Assembly (NCBI GenBank): GCA_014529385.2
Contig: CM043945.1
Location: 100,048,963 to 100,112,962, forward strand
Length of the DNA stretch: 64,000 bases
From: Adiantum capillus-veneris
Taxonomy: Eukaryota > Streptophyta > Polypodiopsida > Polypodiales > Pteridaceae
Direction: 5' to 3'
A program made the translations under genes and the position numbers. The notes under the pieces are model-generated. The model ran no database searches. It was not told where the DNA came from and worked only from the letters and a program-made list of their open reading frames with translations. Positions 34,987 through 46,349 of the stretch are shown here, in pieces. Every line of letters begins with the position of its first letter. The stretch's first letter is position 1.

Positions 34987-35043
<57 letters not shown>
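34985..35043. repeat. (GA)n tract upstream of the E3 TNP2 gene
   Basis: A perfect GA run of about 59 bp, 65 bp before the ATG. Confidence 0.9.
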
Positions 35044-35046
<3 letters not shown>

Positions 35047-35108
35047 GACGAAGAATGCCAATAGAATATTAAATTTGTTGTCCAGGTTATAAGTTTTTTA
35101 TCCTCATT

Positions 35109-38100
35109 ATGAGTAGCGACGAGGATGTGGGACCGTCCAACCGAAACACCTATCTCTCAACGAGGGTCTTATGTCCTTGTAATCAATGCAAGCATGCTGT
35201 GCCACGGACAAGACGTGTTTCTTTGCAGCACGTTCGCGAATTTGGCGAGTTCGATCCATCTATTATAGATCGAGTTGTTGCCAATTATAACTCGTCGGAC
35301 TCTGACGCTGGCCAACAAGCAGCAATCTTGCAACCCAATAGACGTATTCGCAGGCGCTTTGGTCAAGCAGCATATGTGAGGCCACAAGATGTAGCCTCTG
35401 ACAGCTCGGGGGATGATCATGCAGAGCACATTCCCAACGAGGCAATGTTTGAGCCCGAGATTGATGAAATGATCGAGACGATCATGGATTCAGAAAGGCT
35501 TATCTATGATGATATGAAAAGTGAAGCCGATACATCATTGTATAATGGAGCACGTATGTCTAGATTGAAAGCACTCCTGGTTCTTCTCAACATGCAGGCA
35601 AAGTTTGGATGGAGTGACACTAGCGTCACAGCGCTTTTCAGGTGATCTATTACAATTAGTTTACTTTAATAGAACTCTAAATGTATAATGATCTGATAGA
35701 TTTTTACACGACTGTATCATATTTTTATGTTGTGTAGATTGCTGAAAGAGCACATTCTACCAGCTGACAATGTGATGCCAGATTCCCGAGATAAAGCAAG
35801 AAAGATTTTGCGAAACTTGGGGATGGATTACAATTCTATCCACGCTTGTCCTAATGACTGCATTCTTTTCAGAGGGGAATACACAGACATGGAGAAGTGT
35901 CTGAAATGTGATTCCGAAAGATATCGAGTAGATCTCCACGGGACAAAAATTCCACAAAAGGTTTTGCGACATTTTCCTTTGCTTCCTCGCATCAAGCATT
36001 TCTTCGAATGTAAGTCCATGGCCGCCCTAGCATCATGGCATGAGGAGAATAAATCTTCGGATGGTGTGCTACGAATTCCTGCAGATTGCGCAGCCTGGAA
36101 ACATATAGATGGAACATGGTCGGATTTTGCCAGGGAAGCTCGAAATTTGCGCTTAGGCCTGGCTATGGATGGCGTAAATCCATTTGGTCAAAGATCAACA
36201 TCTTACAGTGTATGGCCCGTTGTCATCGTCAACTACAACATTCCCCCGTGGTTGACTACGAAGAAGGGGCACCTATGGCTAAGCTTGATTGTGCCAGGGA
36301 GATATAAAGTGGGGAATATGGATGTGTATCTTCGTCCACTATTGGAAGAGCTACAACAATTGTGGATTGGCATAGAGGTGGTGGATATGAGCCGACACAC
36401 AGGACGACGGAATGCTTTGATCAGAGGTATTCTAATGTGGACCATGCATGACTATCCCGGGCTAACAGAATGCTCAGGTGATCTATTGACACTCCTCTCT
36501 CAGACACTGTAAATCTTGTTTTTCCCCATAGTTGATCTATTATCATGTGTATACATGCAGGGCCTTAAACAAGCGGATACAGAGCATGTGTCACATGTGG
36601 ACCTAGACTGAATGCACGTAGGGCACCCTCACTGAAGAAGCAAATCTACGAAGGTCATCAAGCGTATCTTCCGGAGAATCATGTGTTACGCGACGGCTTT
36701 TTGGGAAGAGAGCCACCAAGGATGTCTGCACAAGCATGGTTAGAGCAGAAGGAGATGTGCGATGACGGATTGCCTCCAGGGATGAAGAGACTATCTCTAT
36801 GGTACGAGTTACCATACTGGCCCCGACTCGTGATCAATCACTTGCTTGATCCAATGCACATATTCAAGAATGTGGGTAATCTACTATGGGACCATTTGAC
36901 CGGCAAGAAAGATACTTTGGGAGCCAGAGTTGACCTTAGAAATGTGGATCGTATGGAGCAATATTGGCCGCAAACAGCGTCTGATGGATCGATAAAACTT
37001 CCTAAAGCACCATGGATTTTCACAGGAGCCCAAGAACGCAAAGTAAAAGAGGCCATTCGATCTTTGCGGACCCCCACTGGCGTAATGCACTCGCTCCGAA
37101 CGTGTTTTACTAAAGAAGGAAAGCTTACCGGTTTGAAGTCACACAATTGGCATAAAATGTGTCAGGTACGTTCATAGTGGACTTTAATATCATTGCATAA
37201 AATGTGGACTTTAATATCATTGCACGTCCGGAGGGTAGCATGGCAGAAGGTTGGTTGGTATCAGAGTCCCTAGTGTACATTGGAGAGTGGCTAGACGGAT
37301 TTGATAAATCCCGGGACACGCTATGGCGAACCATAGATGATGAGCGCATATCTGGGATTGTCATGTGCAATCTCGGTGTTGAGAAGAAGATGACGGAAGA
37401 TCTAGAGGCTAAAATCAACCGATTTTGCATGCTTCACATTCCAGTGATGCAAAAGTGGATTTCACAATATGAGGATGCAAAGCAAGAGCGACAAAGGGCA
37501 CGAATCGAGTGGAGACGGGGAAGACGACCACCGATGCACTATCCAGCGGTTCTGGAGAGCCTACCAACCTTCATGAGCTTAAGATGGTTGCACAACCAAT
37601 TGAAAAGCGCACAACAATGCGGTGACGAAGTGACTGAAGAAGAGTGGGAGTACTCTCGGGGTTGCGCGACCAAGGTAAGTTTGCAATGTACGACTAGCAA
37701 GTGACTTTATTTATAAACGTTTGAACGGCCACTCATAATCTTTGTTCGTTGTAGTATAAGTCATACACAGCAGCATGGTGTAAAGGTCGACATTTTAGGG
37801 TGGAACGAATCGACAAAAAGCGTTTTACTCAAGATTGTGGAATCATGGCAAAATTTGAACAGTCTAGTCGACGACGTTCCTCTGATGCAGATCCCGTGGT
37901 GGCGGAACTCACTTACTTCGGCACGCTGCAAGAGATTTTGAGGATCGATTACAGAGGATTTTTTGTCGACTTGTTCGATGTGCAATGGTTCAAGATAATC
38001 ATGGAGGGTCGAAACGCTACTGTGCGTAGAGGAGAGTCTGGTTTTCTTGAGGTGGATTCTACTAAGAAATGGACTGACCTAAGAGACACTTTCGTACTAC

Positions 38101-38499
38101 CCGAGCATTGTGAACAAGTAAGTATATAAATAGTTAACATCCCCCTTTTACAAGTTATGTGCTTGAAAGCTCTCATGTAAGTTATGTGGCTCTGGCAGGT
38201 AGTATTTCATCCTACAAAGTCTACATCAAACTGGTGGTACGTCATAGAGGTAGCCCCTCGTAGTGCAAGGACGTATGAAGGCTACCATGTGCCAATCACA
38301 AATGGAGGAGATCAGAGAAGATGCTCAATCAGAAGCCGCTGCGGTGGTGCCAGATGAGCATCAAGATGCTACTACTCTATATGGGGTGCATGCAGAGGAG
38401 CTACAAAATGAAACAGAGGATATGTGTTTAAACGGAGAGCTCTATATAGATATAGGAAGTTATGCTGAGTTATGCGAGGATGAGAGAGAGATCTCTTAA
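35109..38499 (+). pseudogene. TNP2-like transposase gene of E3, DUF4218 region deleted
   Basis: Exon 1 from the ATG at 35109 carries the Transpos_assoc-like head (CPCNQC, LQHVREFGEFDP). The next exon (about 35737-36477) holds the Transposase_21 core, including LAMDGVNPFGQRS, NYNIPPWL and KGHLWLSLIVPG. The third exon (36561-37164) reads CVTCGPRLNARRAPS, LDPMHIFKNVGNLLWDHL. It opens with a TAA at 36566-36568 where E2 has a Gln codon. Then about 350 bp encoding the DUF4218 hallmark are missing, the sequence resuming at ARPEGSMAEGW. The DUF4216-like part (YFGTLQEILRIDYRG, LFDVQWFKI, LPEHCEQ) and an acidic tail follow, with a frameshift near 38300. Inactive, but it retains the core that E2 has lost. 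Confidence 0.85.
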
Positions 38500-38771
38500 A
38501 GCCACAAATATTGTATTTGAACAATTTTGCTCCGTGCTGTAAAAGCTCTAGCTCTCTAAGTAGCTTCCATGGTGTGTAACGCTCTTTTCTACTCGCGCTC
38601 ACATCTTTTGATTGAAAATTCTGAGTTTTCGACTTGCCTCTTCTATCACTCGATTCATTGCGTCATTGTATTTATATGCGTCATTACGTCATTGTATTTA
38701 ATGGTCTTTGCGTCATTGTCTACTCTATTCATTCAATATTAAGTTTAAATATTCGTGTGTTTAATGCAGGT

Positions 38772-40085
38772 ATGGATGATGAGGAGTTTCTTTCTTCTTT
38801 GTCACCGCAGCAGAGACAGTGGTACGTGGAGCGTCATCGCTCTGGCGCATCATCGCGCGTTCCTACACCATCCGCATCTCCCTCTCTTTCGGAGCATTCG
38901 GCGCGCTCCGAAGCTTCGGCGTCGACGAGACGAGCGTCACACTCGTCTAGACACCGGCGCTCTAGTGGTGGCGGTGGCGGTTGTTGTGGGGATTCCGCCA
39001 CCGATGCCTCCACACCGCCTCTTGTTCGACGAGGCTCTTTACCCTCCCCTTCTTTGCCCGCCCCCACACCAGCCACAGCATCGCCGTCTACGCCAGGTTT
39101 TGCACGGCTGACTGTTCCTAGAAGCTACACACCTCTACCTACTCCGCCAGGAGCCACCCCACTCGACACTCCTCGCTTCGGCGCCCAGACGCCGATGGAG
39201 ACACCTGACGTCCGTACCCCCATCGACACGCCGCTAGAGACCCCTGCCGGGACACCCAGGTTCACGCGTCACCGGCCAGAGGGCTTGCCTTACTCCGTCG
39301 ACATCAGCGGCGGCATCATCATGGATGATGACGGCAAGAAGGTGATCTCGCGCATGCGTGGTCTTTGCTCTCAGCTGTTTAGACACTATATACTAAACAA
39401 ATGGAGTGAAGTACCAAGTGATTTAAAAAACAGAGTCATCAGCATACTTCATGATGAGTTTCCCGTTCCAACACGGGATCAGCGCTTCAATGAAGACCTG
39501 ATGAAGATTCGAATGCGCGAATACTGCAAACACAAGCGTTCCGAAGTGCAAAAAGCAATCAAGAATGGGTGGAATAGGCCAGATTGGCTGGCCAAAGAAG
39601 ATTGGAAGAATGCGAAGAAAGCAGCGCGCGAGAATCCCGACAAGTGGAAGCAACAAAAGGATGCAGCCAGAGCGCGAGTAGAGGCAGGGAGCTCGCACCA
39701 CTTGGGGAGCGGTGGATGGGCATCATTTGAGGCCGATTTTGTAAGTCTTTTCACATTGCTCTTTATGCATGTTCGATAGTTTAGGGTTTATGAGTTTTTT
39801 AGTTCTAACATAATGAAATCTTTGTATGTTTTGACAGTGGTCGATGACAGGACGTGATCCCACACCGTACGAGCGCAAGTACGCAGGCAGGAAGGGCTTA
39901 AACGCCCTGATGGACATTCTCAGTTCTCGCGGCGGCATGGTTAGTATTAGGGTTTACTCTTTTTTATTTTTTGTATTGTTTTATAAATGTCGTTATATGT
40001 TTATATTTACTGAAAACTGTCTTATTGTCTTTTTTTGCAGAATCCGACAGATACGCCGCTTGGACGCGATGAGACGTCTGATTAG
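38772..40085 (+). CDS. TNPA-like (Ptta/En/Spm plant transposase) protein of E3
   Basis: Three exons join in frame: 38772-39740, 39838-39954 or thereabouts, and 40041-40085. The protein starts MDDEEFLSSLSPQQRQWYVE. A Ser/Arg-rich part, Gly5-Cys-Cys, and a long TP-repeat spacer (about residues 80-175) follow. Then comes the conserved plant transposase domain: GGIIMDDDGKKVISRMRGLC, NKWSEVPSDLKNRVISILHD, NGWNRPDWLAKEDWKNAKKA and HHLGSGGWASFEADF, then RDPTPYERKYAGRKG and a final NPTDTPLGRDETSD. No stop or frameshift is visible. By analogy with En/Spm TNPA it should bind the GTCGCTAT subterminal repeats and assist transposition. The start was chosen because it lies just after an AG and matches E2. 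Confidence 0.8.
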
Positions 40086-40439
40086 ACGACGTCAGTTTAG
40101 CCATAGCTAGATAGCATTAGTTTAGGGTTTCTCATAGCTTATGTATCATGAGACGGATTTTATACGTCTTTTTGAACCACGTATATTATTACATTTGTCA
40201 CCGCAATTCCTTTTGCCAATCAATTCTTTATGCCTATGATGTTGTACAATTGTCATTATTACATTTGCCAATCAATTCAGTTTGTCTATGATGTGTACAA
40301 TTGTCAATTTTGCAAACAATGCGTCTTGTGGGTGACTATTTTGGGTCTATTATTTACCTTTGCACTTTTTTTAAAAAGTGAATCAAGTACAATATGGTTG
40401 ATGGGTGGCAGGGCATTCAATGCCCTGCCACCAAAAAAA

Positions 40440-40640
40440 TATTCTCTCAGGCGTCGCTATAAGCGTCGCTATTTATGGCTCTGTAGCGTCGCTATATGCG
40501 TCGCTATACTCTTCTGTGAGAGCGTCGCTATCTGCGTCGCTATGAGCGTCGCTATATAGCGACGCCTATAGCAACGCAGATAGCGACGCTCTCGTAGCGA
40601 CGCTTTTAGCGACGGTTATAGCGACGCCGGGGGTTATAAA
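40440..40640. repeat. 3' subterminal repeats of E3, forming a large hairpin
   Basis: More than ten GCGTCGCTAT/ATAGCGACGC copies in both orientations. A long palindrome runs outward from CGTCGCTATATAGCGACG at about 40551, with arms through GCGTCGCTATCTGCGTC on one side and its complement on the other. Confidence 0.8.
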
Positions 40641-40700
40641 AACCCAGTGTATTTCCGTCACTAAGAGCGTCACAAGAGCACACAACCTCTTGTAGTGTGA

Positions 40701-41538
40701 CCATTTGACAAAAAATTGTCCAAACTTGATGAAAATTGGCTAGTGACGTCCTTAACTAAAGGTGCTTAACAGACCTGTCTCAAAGCTAGGACAAAAACTT
40801 ACAAAAATATGGCTGGAGTAAATAATCGCGATTACTTACATCTGCTTTAAAACTTGATGATTTTGTAAATTTGAGTGTACCACAAGGTCAAGCATATCAA
40901 GTAGACCTCACCAATCAATTTTGGTGAAATTTGAATCCCAAAAGTGAGACTTGAGCCAGATTGTCGAAATCAGAGTCTACGGACACCAAACAGTTAATAA
41001 ACTTGATCAGGTTTGTCCAAACTTGTTGAAACTTGTCCAGGGACTTTAACAAGTTGTATACTTGCCAAACTAATAAAAAAAGTGCAAAAAACTGACGAAA
41101 GTAAATAATCGCGATTATTTACTTATGCTATCTAGAGACATCAATTTTGACTTTTGAACCTATATAGCGATAGACCAACATAATATAAAGCCACAGGGCA
41201 ATTTTGGGTTCAATCGGATTAAAATTGACACTTAAACACTTAGTTTTCAGGTTGCAAATTAGACCTTTGATTTTTTGCTAAAGTCGAATTTGAAAGTCAA
41301 ATTTTGACTTACATAGCTCGATTTGAAGTGATACACAGAGACAAATTACAAGAGAAAAACTCTACTGTCCTTATAGAAGAATAGCTAACTTGATCAAGTT
41401 TGTACAGGAATCAGGTTGCAGACAAGGAATCAGTAGTGTGACAGAAAGTTGCAATTGAATCAAGTGGAAATTGACAACAAGTTAATCCAAAGGTGAGTAC
41501 TCTATCCAGGGCTTCATAAGTCTATATGAACCTTAGAC
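40701..41538 (+). other. Retrotransposon leader, second part (non-coding)
   Basis: Continues the leader after E3. Two palindromes occur: 40816-40839 (AGTAAATAATCGCGATTACT) and 41098-41127 (AGTAAATAATCGCGATTATT). No gag or protease domain is found before the reverse transcriptase. AGGTGAGT at about 41492 could be a splice donor. Confidence 0.6.
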
Positions 41539-42965
41539 TTGAGTGAACCAAGAGAAGAGATGATACCTGCTTACATTGCAAATGACCTAACAAAAGAAGA
41601 AGAAAAGATTTTGTTGAGCTTGTTAAAGGAATACCGAGATATCTTCGCTTGGTCTTACAAGGATCTCAAGGGTGTTGATCCAAAAATCTGTCAACATACC
41701 ATACCCATGAGAGATGACACGAAACCAAATAGACAGATACCATACACATATAACGAAACATTTGCCAAGAAGATAAAAGAAGAGATTGAAAAACTAAAGG
41801 AAGACGAATTTATTTACAAAACTGAACACACAGATTGGGTGTCTCCAATTGTGGTAGTACCCAAGAATAATGGAAAACTACAAGTGTGTGTTAATCTCAA
41901 AAAGGTGAATGTAGCTACCATTATAGACAACTTTCCTCTTCTGATAATTGAGCATGTTTTAGAACGAGCTGCAGGAAAAGAAGACTACAGCTTCTTGGAC
42001 GGTTTTTCGGGATACAATCAACTTTTAGTTGACCCAAAAGATCAGCACAAAACCGCTTTTGCAATAGAATGGGGTATATTTTCCTATCGGGTTATGCCAT
42101 TTGGGTTAACTAATGCTCCAACCACGTTTCAAAGGTTGATGAGACATGCTTTAAAAGAATACCTTAGGAAATTCTTATAAGTATATATGGATGATCTATG
42201 CGTAGATTCATCAATCTGAGCTAATCATTTTGAACACCTCAAAAAGGTATTCGAAAAATGTAGACTCTATAGGATTTTCTTAAATCTTGAAAAGTGCACA
42301 TTCATGGGTAGACAAGGAAAAATTGTTGGACATATAGTGTCTAAAAATGACATAGATACTTATATTGAGAAGATTCATGTCATTGTTGATTTGCCTAGAC
42401 CAACAACAATAAAGGGGGTACAAGCCTTCATTGGACATTGTGGATATTACCAAAGGTTCATCTACATGTACGCTATAATTGCAAAACCCATGTATAGCTT
42501 GATTAGCACTTTGAATGGACCGAGGTGTGTGAATAACCTTCATGAAGCTCTCATCTCAGATCCAATGTTAAAAGCACTAGGTTGGGATAAGGTACTCCAC
42601 ATACATGTAGATGCTACTAATTTTTCTATTGGTTGTATACTAGCTCAACCAGGAGATGGGAAAATTGGCTTTCCTATTTATTATGCTAGTCGACAATTGA
42701 ACATGGCGGAAAAGAATTACACCACCACCAAAAGAGAAGGATTAGGAATGATCTATGCCGTTAAAAAGTATAGACATTACTTACTAGCCAACAAGTTTGT
42801 GTTCTTTGTGGACCACCAAGCTTTATTGTATTTGGTTAACAAGCCATGCAGCATAGGGAGAATAGTGAGATGGTGCGTCGTTCTTCTCGAATTTGCTTTC
42901 ACTGTGGTTGTACAAAAAGGCACTACACATCAACGAGCAAATCATTTTGGCAGGGGAATCACCTA
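41539..42965 (+). pseudogene. Ty3/gypsy reverse transcriptase and RNase H region
   Basis: The frame begins with the linker typical of gypsy pol (TKEEEKILLSLLKEYRDIFA, WSYKDLKGVDP), then the RT palm motifs WVSPIVVVPKNNGKLQVCV, YSFLDGFSGYNQ, FGLTNAPTTFQRLM. A TAA at 42178-42180 comes just before the catalytic YMDD, and a TGA follows near 42217. After that it continues: NLEKCTFMGRQGKIVGHIVS, IGHCGYYQRFI, then RNase H with HVDATNFSIGCILAQ, YASRQLNMAEKNY and DHQALLYLVNKP. It would copy the element RNA to DNA; the stops make it inactive. Confidence 0.9.
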
Positions 42966-42966
42966 A

Positions 42967-44850
42967 AGGGGTAGATGATGATCTACCAGATGCCTATTTG
43001 TTCTCCGTGGAAATGATACCTAGATGGTCGGAAAACATTGTGTCATTAATGACAATAGATCAAGTGGATTCACAAATACCACTTCCTATCACAATCGGAT
43101 TAATCGAGCAATCGTCTATGTATCAATTACTAGCTGGAAGTCTATACAAAAGAAATTAGGTCGGGATATTTCTTTTATGCATTAATTCTGAAGAAAAATA
43201 ATAGTACCTAAGTCAAGCACATGTTACCATAGTAGGACTTCACTTTGCGGAAGACCAAACTATGCAACGAATCTTGAGACTTGGAGTATTTTGGCCAACT
43301 ATGAGGAGAGATGTTCGATATTTTGTAAAAGATTACCCTCAATGTCAAAAACAGACACCCATACCTCATGTAACATTGTTCCAAATGTCACCTGTTCCCA
43401 AGTGGAGTAGTTATCTGGTTACTTACTTATCGAGCTGAAAATTTCCTCAGGATATGAGTAAACGCCATCAAAGAGAAATTGAAACTAAAGCAAGAGACTA
43501 TTCTCTTATTGGGAACCAATAGTATCGGAGAGGTAAAGATCAACAGTTGCATCTTTGTGCATATGAAAACGAGTATATTCGGATTATAGAACAAGCACAT
43601 GTTGGATTAGCTGGAGGTCACTTTTCTAGTGATACCACCGCAAGAGCAATCTTGATGGCAGGCATATGGTGGCCAACACTTTTTGTAGATATCAAAGAAT
43701 ATGTTCAAAGGTGTGATGCTTGCCAATGAGCAAAAATGCCAACACGAGTAGATAGCATGCCCTTAAGACCAATGATGGGGCCTAGAGCTTTCGCAAAATG
43801 GGATATAGATTTTGTTGGATCAATACAACCACCGGCTTATAGAACCCAAGCTCAATATATCATTGTAGCTACGGACTATTTGACCAAGTGTGTCGAGGAT
43901 AAATCAACTCAAAAGAATGATGCCAGAACAACTGTTGCATTCTTATATGAGTATGTATTCATGAGATATGGACTGCCAATAGAGATTGTCAGTGATCGGG
44001 GAACTCATTTCCTCAAAGAGGTAATAGAGTTTTTGCTTAATGATTTTATGGCCATCCATAACAAATGAGCTCCCTATCACCCACCAGCAAACAGACAAGC
44101 TGAGCATACAAATAAAATTCTTAGCTCATTTCCTCAAAGAGGTAATAGAGTTTTTGCTTAATGAGTTTATGGCCATCCATAACAAATGAGCTCCCTATCA
44201 CCCACCAGCAAACAGACAAGTTGAGCATACAAATAAAATTCTTAGCTTGATCCTGACTAAAGTGGTTAGTTTAGGAAGGACAGACTGGGAAATGAATCTC
44301 CATGCTGCTCTATGGGCTTATCAAGTTTCATTCAAAAGAGATTTAAACTCTACACCCTCTAACCTTGTTTATGGTCTTGATGCCATACTGCCAATAGAAT
44401 TTCTATTACCGACATTAAGGGTAGCACAGAATCTTGAGTGGACTAGACATGAATTGTCAAAAAGACTCGTAGATTTGGAAAAGCTAGATGAGCAAAGGCT
44501 AGCTGCTATAGCTCATAGATATACACAAAAGCGAAAACAAAAACAGTTTTTTGATTCGGGAGCACTTGATCACAAAAATATTTTAAAAAGGGGACTTAGT
44601 TTTAGTCTCTGCCCTTAAGCAACACATTCCCAAGTTTAAGAAAAAGGGAAACAGATCATTTATCATTGAAGATGTACCTCCAAGTGGACCAGTAAAATTG
44701 TCCACCCTAGATGGTGAACCAATGGCTAATTGGATTAGTGGATGTCATTTAAAGAAATACAATTTTCCACTAACCAATGAATTGCTAGAGAGAATGCATG
44801 CAGCCAGACAAGAAAGATCAAACGACAACAGGTTATTGAGAAAGCCCACT
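42967..44850 (+). pseudogene. Ty3/gypsy integrase region with two zinc-binding modules
   Basis: The first H-H-C-C-like module is at 43215-43400 (QAHVTIVGLHFAEDQTMQRI, FWPTMRRDVRYFV, DYPQCQ, with Tyr at the first Cys). A second, canonical one is at 43547-43729 (EQAHVGLAGGHFSSDTTARA, WWPTLFVDIKEYVQRCDACQ). The catalytic core follows (FAKWDIDFVGSIQPP, IIVATDYLTKCVED, YGLPIEIVSDRGTHF), broken by a TGA and a 121-bp tandem duplication. The C-terminal part has TDWEMNLHAALWAYQV, VYGLDAILPIEFLLP and, in another frame, FIIEDVPPSGPVKLSTLDGE. Inactive. Module one resembles a full linker-plus-zinc-finger unit rather than a small fragment. Confidence 0.85.
44004..44245. repeat. 121-bp tandem duplication inside the integrase core
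   Basis: Units 44004-44124 and 44125-44245 begin CTCATTTCCTCAAAGAGG and are nearly identical. The length is not a multiple of 3, so the frame is lost. The unit covers the region around the third catalytic residue. Confidence 0.9.
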
Positions 44851-44928
44851 TGAGAGGAAGCTCGGCTTCAGGTACTCAAGCAGAAGGCTGCTCTCAAGAA
44901 TCAACACATACCGATTCCCATCAACACT

Positions 44929-45403
44929 TTGGAAATAGATGATCGACAATGGAGATTACCTAAAGAGGCATTTTCAATAGATGATGACTGGTTAGATGGA
45001 ATGGACCTCCGCATCAAAGTACAACTCAAAAATCATAGCACCAATGCTTTGGTCGACACAAGAGCTAGAGTAAATGCAGTCAATTATTCCACATACATGA
45101 AGGCAACAAGTCAAGCATTGATGGCAGGAATAGTGACAATCAAAGGATGCAACAAGAACCCAACTCCAACATTGGGAGTAGTCAACTTGAACGTGATAGT
45201 ACATGGATTTTCATGACCTCATCAGTTTTTCTGCTTGCCAGATGAACACGTGAATGAGACGATTGTTCTTGGAATTCCCTGGATGCGAACATACAAAGCA
45301 GTACCAGAATGGCATACAAATCAACTAAAGCTATCACGTAAAGGAGAGAAACTCATTGTTCCAATTGCACCAAGCAGGGAGAAATGGAAAAGAAGCAATC
45401 AGT
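44929..45403 (+). pseudogene. Retropepsin-like aspartic protease domain located after the integrase
   Basis: NALVDTRARVNAVNYSTYM corresponds to the protease active-site loop, with DTR (45055-45063) in place of D-T/S-G. It is followed by NPTPTLGVVNLNVIVHGFS, a TGA (45214-45216), then NETIVLGIPWMRTYKAVP, the flap and I-L-G-x-P-W-type end of plant gypsy proteases. This domain normally sits between gag and reverse transcriptase; here it is 3' of the integrase. Inactive because of the Gly-to-Arg change and the stop. Confidence 0.75.
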
Positions 45404-46082
45404 AGACCAAACAAGGAAGTAGTCTATCTTCTCCACCCCCTCGACAATCAAATGCTACAAGTATCATGCAAGGAGTCAGAAAAATTTGGGTACCAAAAGT
45501 ACAGCTTAAGGATAAGCCGATTCAAATCTGGGTGCCTAAAACTTCACCGAGAAAACAAAAGAAGGTTCCAAGGGTTAAAACACAGAGACGAGCATCTCCG
45601 AGCAAGGAACCTAACATGGAAATGGTTTGGAAGAAAAAGGAGCACTTATGTTCTCCACAAACCGCGAAACCAGTCAAGCAATGGTGAGTTAAGTCTCAAC
45701 AGACTCCACCACACCATGCAGCACCAAACCGACCAAGCTACCAATGGTGAGAAAAAGCTTGAAAACAGTCAAAAGTGCTACCAACAGCTCAAGAAATCAA
45801 TGTGCTAAAGCATCCTGATGGTACAATCAAACACAGAGCACACAAGCTACAAGATTTTCTCTTTGGAAAACATCAGCAGCAAACCTTGACATCGAAAACC
45901 CTTGAGTTAATTACTCAAGACCCAACTCTTGCACAACATATTGGTTTGAATTGCATTGATCTTCATATCATGGTAGAGCCAACCACGGCTATACATAGAC
46001 ATGATTGTTCCACCCATGCACACAGTCATCCCCGAGTACGCCATCTAGGAGGGGTGGAAGGGCACTAAGTAATAAGTACTAA
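45404..46082 (+). other. Retrotransposon region between protease-like domain and E4
   Basis: Broken frames rich in Lys, Gln and Pro, with IWVPK twice (about 45485 and 45525), then PTAQEINVLKHPDGTIKHRA at 45775. No domain is recognised. E4 inserted at 46083. Confidence 0.5.
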
Positions 46083-46349
46083 CACTACAACAAAAAAAGG
46101 TGACTTCGATGCAGATTTCGACATGAAAGCAGACTGCCTGTCCTCTACCCAAGGAAGCGAGCAGCACCAAAATCAAGCGTGCTCTCGCAGAAATTTCAGC
46201 AGAGTTCCCTTCGTTTTAACATAAACTTTTCAAAAAAAAACATATGTATACGCCTCCTATATGATATCCATGTAAGATCGCACATGAGATTTAAGGCAAA
46301 TGAAAGAAATGAAACGAAATTTGTGCAAAACCATAACAATAACGAACTT

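Larger units (their letters stand above)
33351..40697 (+). mobile_element. CACTA transposon E3, family 2, complete ends
   Basis: Starts CACTACAAGAGG and ends CCTCTTGTAGTG, flanked by a 3-bp target duplication TGA (33348-33350 and 40698-40700). Length 7347 bp. It contains subterminal repeats, a CT/CA minisatellite, a captured HMA fragment, a TNP2-like pseudogene and a TNPA-like gene. The ends look competent, but the transposase gene is defective, so any movement would need help in trans. Confidence 0.95.

Noticed and set aside
38834-39111. Alternative frames over the TNPA-like gene
   Set aside because: Shadows of the Gly/Pro-rich coding sequence in the correct frame.
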